From Myxococcales bacterium (GTDB lineage: Bacteria; Myxococcota_A; Polyangia; Haliangiales; Haliangiaceae), in contig JADJGV010000001.1 of the NCBI GenBank assembly GCA_016707895.1, forward strand, positions 979,501-1,043,500: a stretch of 64,000 nucleotides of DNA, written 5' to 3'. This document shows positions 62,228-64,000 of the stretch, one piece after another; position 1 is the stretch's first letter, and the number at the start of each line of letters is the position of its first letter. A program made the position numbers and the translations under genes. Under the pieces are notes generated by a model that ran no database searches, was not told the DNA's origin, and saw nothing but the letters and a program-made list of their open reading frames with translations.

Positions 62228-62466
62228 AGCGCCACGCCGTACTTGCGCACGATCTCCTTGGCCTTGTCGTAGCTCGACATGCCGATCACGTCGTCGGTGT
62301 CGAGCATCAGGTCGAACGCGGTCTCGATCGTGGACACCAGCTGCATGTGCGCGACCGAGTCCCACTGCGCGATGCCGCGGTAGGTCAGCGTCGCCACGTC
62401 GACGTCGGCGCCCAGGTCGAGGGCTTCACGGAAGGCCGCTTGCAGCTTCTGCTCGGGCTCGGTCAT
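62224..62466 (-). CDS. acyl carrier protein-like carrier, 80 aa
   Basis: MTEPEQKLQAAFREALDLGADVDVATLTYRGIAQWDSVAHMQLVSTIETAFDLMLDTDDVIGMSSYDKAKEIVRKYGVAL shows the ACP fold with Ser37 in WDSVAH as attachment site for phosphopantetheine and the following helix LVSTIETAF. It differs from fatty-acid ACP (DSL) with DSVAH, as in dedicated carriers. First gene of an operon with the SDR and the AMP ligase. Its stop overlaps the next start. Confidence 0.92.
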   Translation of the reverse strand: MTEPEQKLQAAFREALDLGADVDVATLTYRGIAQWDSVAHMQLVSTIETAFDLMLDTDDVIGMSSYDKAKEIVRKYGVAL

Positions 62467-62527
62467 CGTCGACGCGACGCTAGCACGCGGTCGCGCCGCC
62501 GATCCACCAGCGCCGCCGCGGCGGCGC

Positions 62528-64000
62528 TCACGCCGCGACCAGCGCGCGGGTCACGGTCCCGACGTGGGCCTCGAGCTCGTCGCTGCCCGGGCCGGCGACC
62601 TCGATCGTGATCCGCCGGGCGTCGATCGCGATGGCGCCGCCCGCGGCGACGATCGCCGCCACCGCGGCCCGCACCCCGGGCGTCGCGAGCAGCGCCGCGG
62701 TCGCCTCGGGCGTGTCGGTCGCGATGAACACCGCGTCGTCGAACGCCTTGTCCCCGGTCTGCAGCTCCTTCTTGACGATCTTCTTGAGCTTGTGGCCGAG
62801 GCCCTCGCGGGTGAACGACGCGACCACCGCCGCCGAGCGCGGCAGCGTCACCGTCCACGTCGTCAGCGGCGCGGCGCCGGTCGCGGTGGTGGCGCGCGCG
62901 ATCGTCGGGGCCAGGCCGTCGCCGGGGCCGTCGCGCTGCGGCGGCGGCGCCACCTCGGCGACGCGCTCCGGCTCGCGCACCAGGAAGTAGGTCGCCATCA
63001 GCCCCTTGCCCTTCACCTCGATCTCGCCGCGGGCCTCGACCTCGAACCGGCCGGCCAGCGCCGCCACCGTCGCCTCCGACACGTGGACCCGGCTGGGCAG
63101 GCCGTGCGACTCCATCCGGCTGGCGGTGTTCACCGTGTCGCCCCACAGGTCGTAGATGAACTTGTTGCGACCGATCACGCCGGCCACCACCGGGCCCGAG
63201 TGGATGCCGATGCGGATCGTCAGCTCGACGCCGTTGGTGGTGGCGTAGTCGGCCAGCGTCGCCAGCATGTCGAGGCCCATCCGCGCCATCCGCACCGCGT
63301 GATCGTCGGTCTTCTCGGGCACGCCGGCCACCACCATGTAGGCGTCGCCGATGGTCTTGATCTTCTCGAGGCCGTGGCGGTCGGCCAGCGCGTCGAACCG
63401 GGTGAACAGCTCGTCGAGCATCGCCACCAGCGCCTCGGGCGAGGTGCGCGCCGACAGCGCGGTGAAGCCGACGATGTCGGCGAACAGCACGGTCACCGCC
63501 TCGAAGCGGTCGACGATGACGCCCTCGCCTTGCTTGAGCCGGGTCGCGATCGGCGCCGGCAGCACGTTGAGCAGCAGCCGGTCCGAGGTCTGCTTCTCGG
63601 CCTCGAGCTCGCTGGTGCGATCGCGGACCAGGGCCTCGAGGTTGTCGCTGTGGCTCTGGATGGTCTCGGCCATCGCGTTGAAGCTCCTGCCGAGCTGGCC
63701 GATCTCGTCCTTCGACGCGACGTGGGTGCGCACCGCGAAGTCCTTCTCGGCGAACCGCTTGACCGCCTGCGACAGCGCGATCACCGAGCGGGTCAGCATC
63801 GTGCCCATGATGATCGACACCACCAGCGCCAGCGCGATCACCGCCAGCGACACCTTGATCGCCAGCGACCCGGCCCGGCCCAGCGCCGCGCGCATGTCGG
63901 TGTCGACGATGTCCACGCCGATGACGCCGGCGCAGCGGCCGCTCCCGTCGCGCGGGCCCGGCAGCGGCACGTAGGCCGACACCGAGTGCACCTTGAACTC
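62528..64000 (-). CDS. class III adenylate cyclase with HAMP, N-terminus beyond the window
   Basis: The frame is open from 64000 and lacks a start, so it is a 5'-truncated gene. The visible part has a sensor end (VHSVSAYVPLPGPRDGSGRCAGVIGVDI, Cache-like), a membrane helix (KVSLAVIALALVVSIIMG), a HAMP domain (LTRSVIALSQAVKRFAEKDFAVRT), a coiled coil and a cyclase domain with VLFADIVGFTALSA, TIGDAYMVVAGVPE and YDLWGDTVNTASRMESHG. A 110-residue extension after residue about 370 has no clear match. It is the second cyclase in the window, so cAMP signalling is rich here. Confidence 0.92.
   Translation of the reverse strand, partial: EFKVHSVSAYVPLPGPRDGSGRCAGVIGVDIVDTDMRAALGRAGSLAIKVSLAVIALALVVSIIMGTMLTRSVIALSQAVKRFAEKDFAVRTHVASKDEIGQLGRSFNAMAETIQSHSDNLEALVRDRTSELEAEKQTSDRLLLNVLPAPIATRLKQGEGVIVDRFEAVTVLFADIVGFTALSARTSPEALVAMLDELFTRFDALADRHGLEKIKTIGDAYMVVAGVPEKTDDHAVRMARMGLDMLATLADYATTNGVELTIRIGIHSGPVVAGVIGRNKFIYDLWGDTVNTASRMESHGLPSRVHVSEATVAALAGRFEVEARGEIEVKGKGLMATYFLVREPERVAEVAPPPQRDGPGDGLAPTIARATTATGAAPLTTWTVTLPRSAAVVASFTREGLGHKLKKIVKKELQTGDKAFDDAVFIATDTPEATAALLATPGVRAAVAAIVAAGGAIAIDARRITIEVAGPGSDELEAHVGTVTRALVAA

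Overview
The window is 64 kb of very GC-rich bacterial chromosome (third codon positions almost all G or C). It carries PEGA-tailed Ser/Thr kinases, an FHA-linked sigma-54 activator, class III adenylate cyclases, a polyamine pathway using carboxynorspermidine, a DnaE2 polymerase and an exceptional load of lipoproteins and secreted proteins of unknown function. That mix points to a Myxococcota-type organism, perhaps of the Haliangium/Kofleria kind; this placement is inference from gene content, since no rRNA or standard marker is present. I saw no tRNA, rRNA, CRISPR array or prophage.

Layout. 1-3.8 kb: the end of a secreted protein, a small unknown gene, then a fused MlaF-MlaE-like lipid ABC transporter coupled to a putative lipid-binding partner. 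3.8-10.6 kb: lipoproteins, a small peptide with a double-glycine leader, an F420-type NADP oxidoreductase, a CxxCH lipoprotein and an OmpA-like protein. 10.7-15.2 kb: a minus-strand unit of FHA/sigma-54 activator, PEGA kinase and leucine-rich-repeat protein. 15.2-20.6 kb: a large lipoprotein followed by five related small lipoproteins, two of them a recent tandem duplication that includes the leader. 20.6-25.7 kb: two coupled antiporter-like membrane proteins, an unusual set of hairpin repeats, and a divergent pair of PPK2 polyphosphate kinase and CHAD protein. 25.8-30.1 kb: YkgJ-like, small lipoprotein, DarP-like, hybrid histidine kinase and lipocalin genes. 30.2-32.6 kb: the two-gene carboxynorspermidine (norspermidine) operon. 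32.6-39.4 kb: a copper monooxygenase-like lipoprotein, an IgGFc-binding-like lipoprotein, an HMA metal-binding lipoprotein, a peroxiredoxin with a lysine-rich tail and small membrane proteins.

39.5-45.2 kb: a phosphoesterase, an alpha/beta hydrolase controlled by a divergent-style TetR repressor with matching operator sites, a membrane protein coupled to an adenylate cyclase, and a CAP-domain lipoprotein. 45.4-49.5 kb: a second signalling unit (FHA/winged-helix protein, PEGA kinase, secreted TPR-like protein) and a cysteine-rich lipoprotein. 49.6-60.1 kb: dnaE2 with a dyad like an SOS box at its start, a hypothetical protein, a REP-associated (RAYT) transposase with a decayed relative beside it, two secreted proteins and a family-B DNA polymerase. 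60.1-64 kb: a translationally coupled carrier protein / reductase / AMP-ligase operon and a truncated adenylate cyclase at the right edge.

Many neighbours overlap by stop/start sharing (ATGA, GTGA, TTGA or TGATG), which defines the operons. The most promising unexplained items are the fused lipid ABC transporter with its partner, the lipoprotein array, the hairpin repeat cassette, the GG-leader peptide, the family-B polymerase and the three-gene carrier protein operon.
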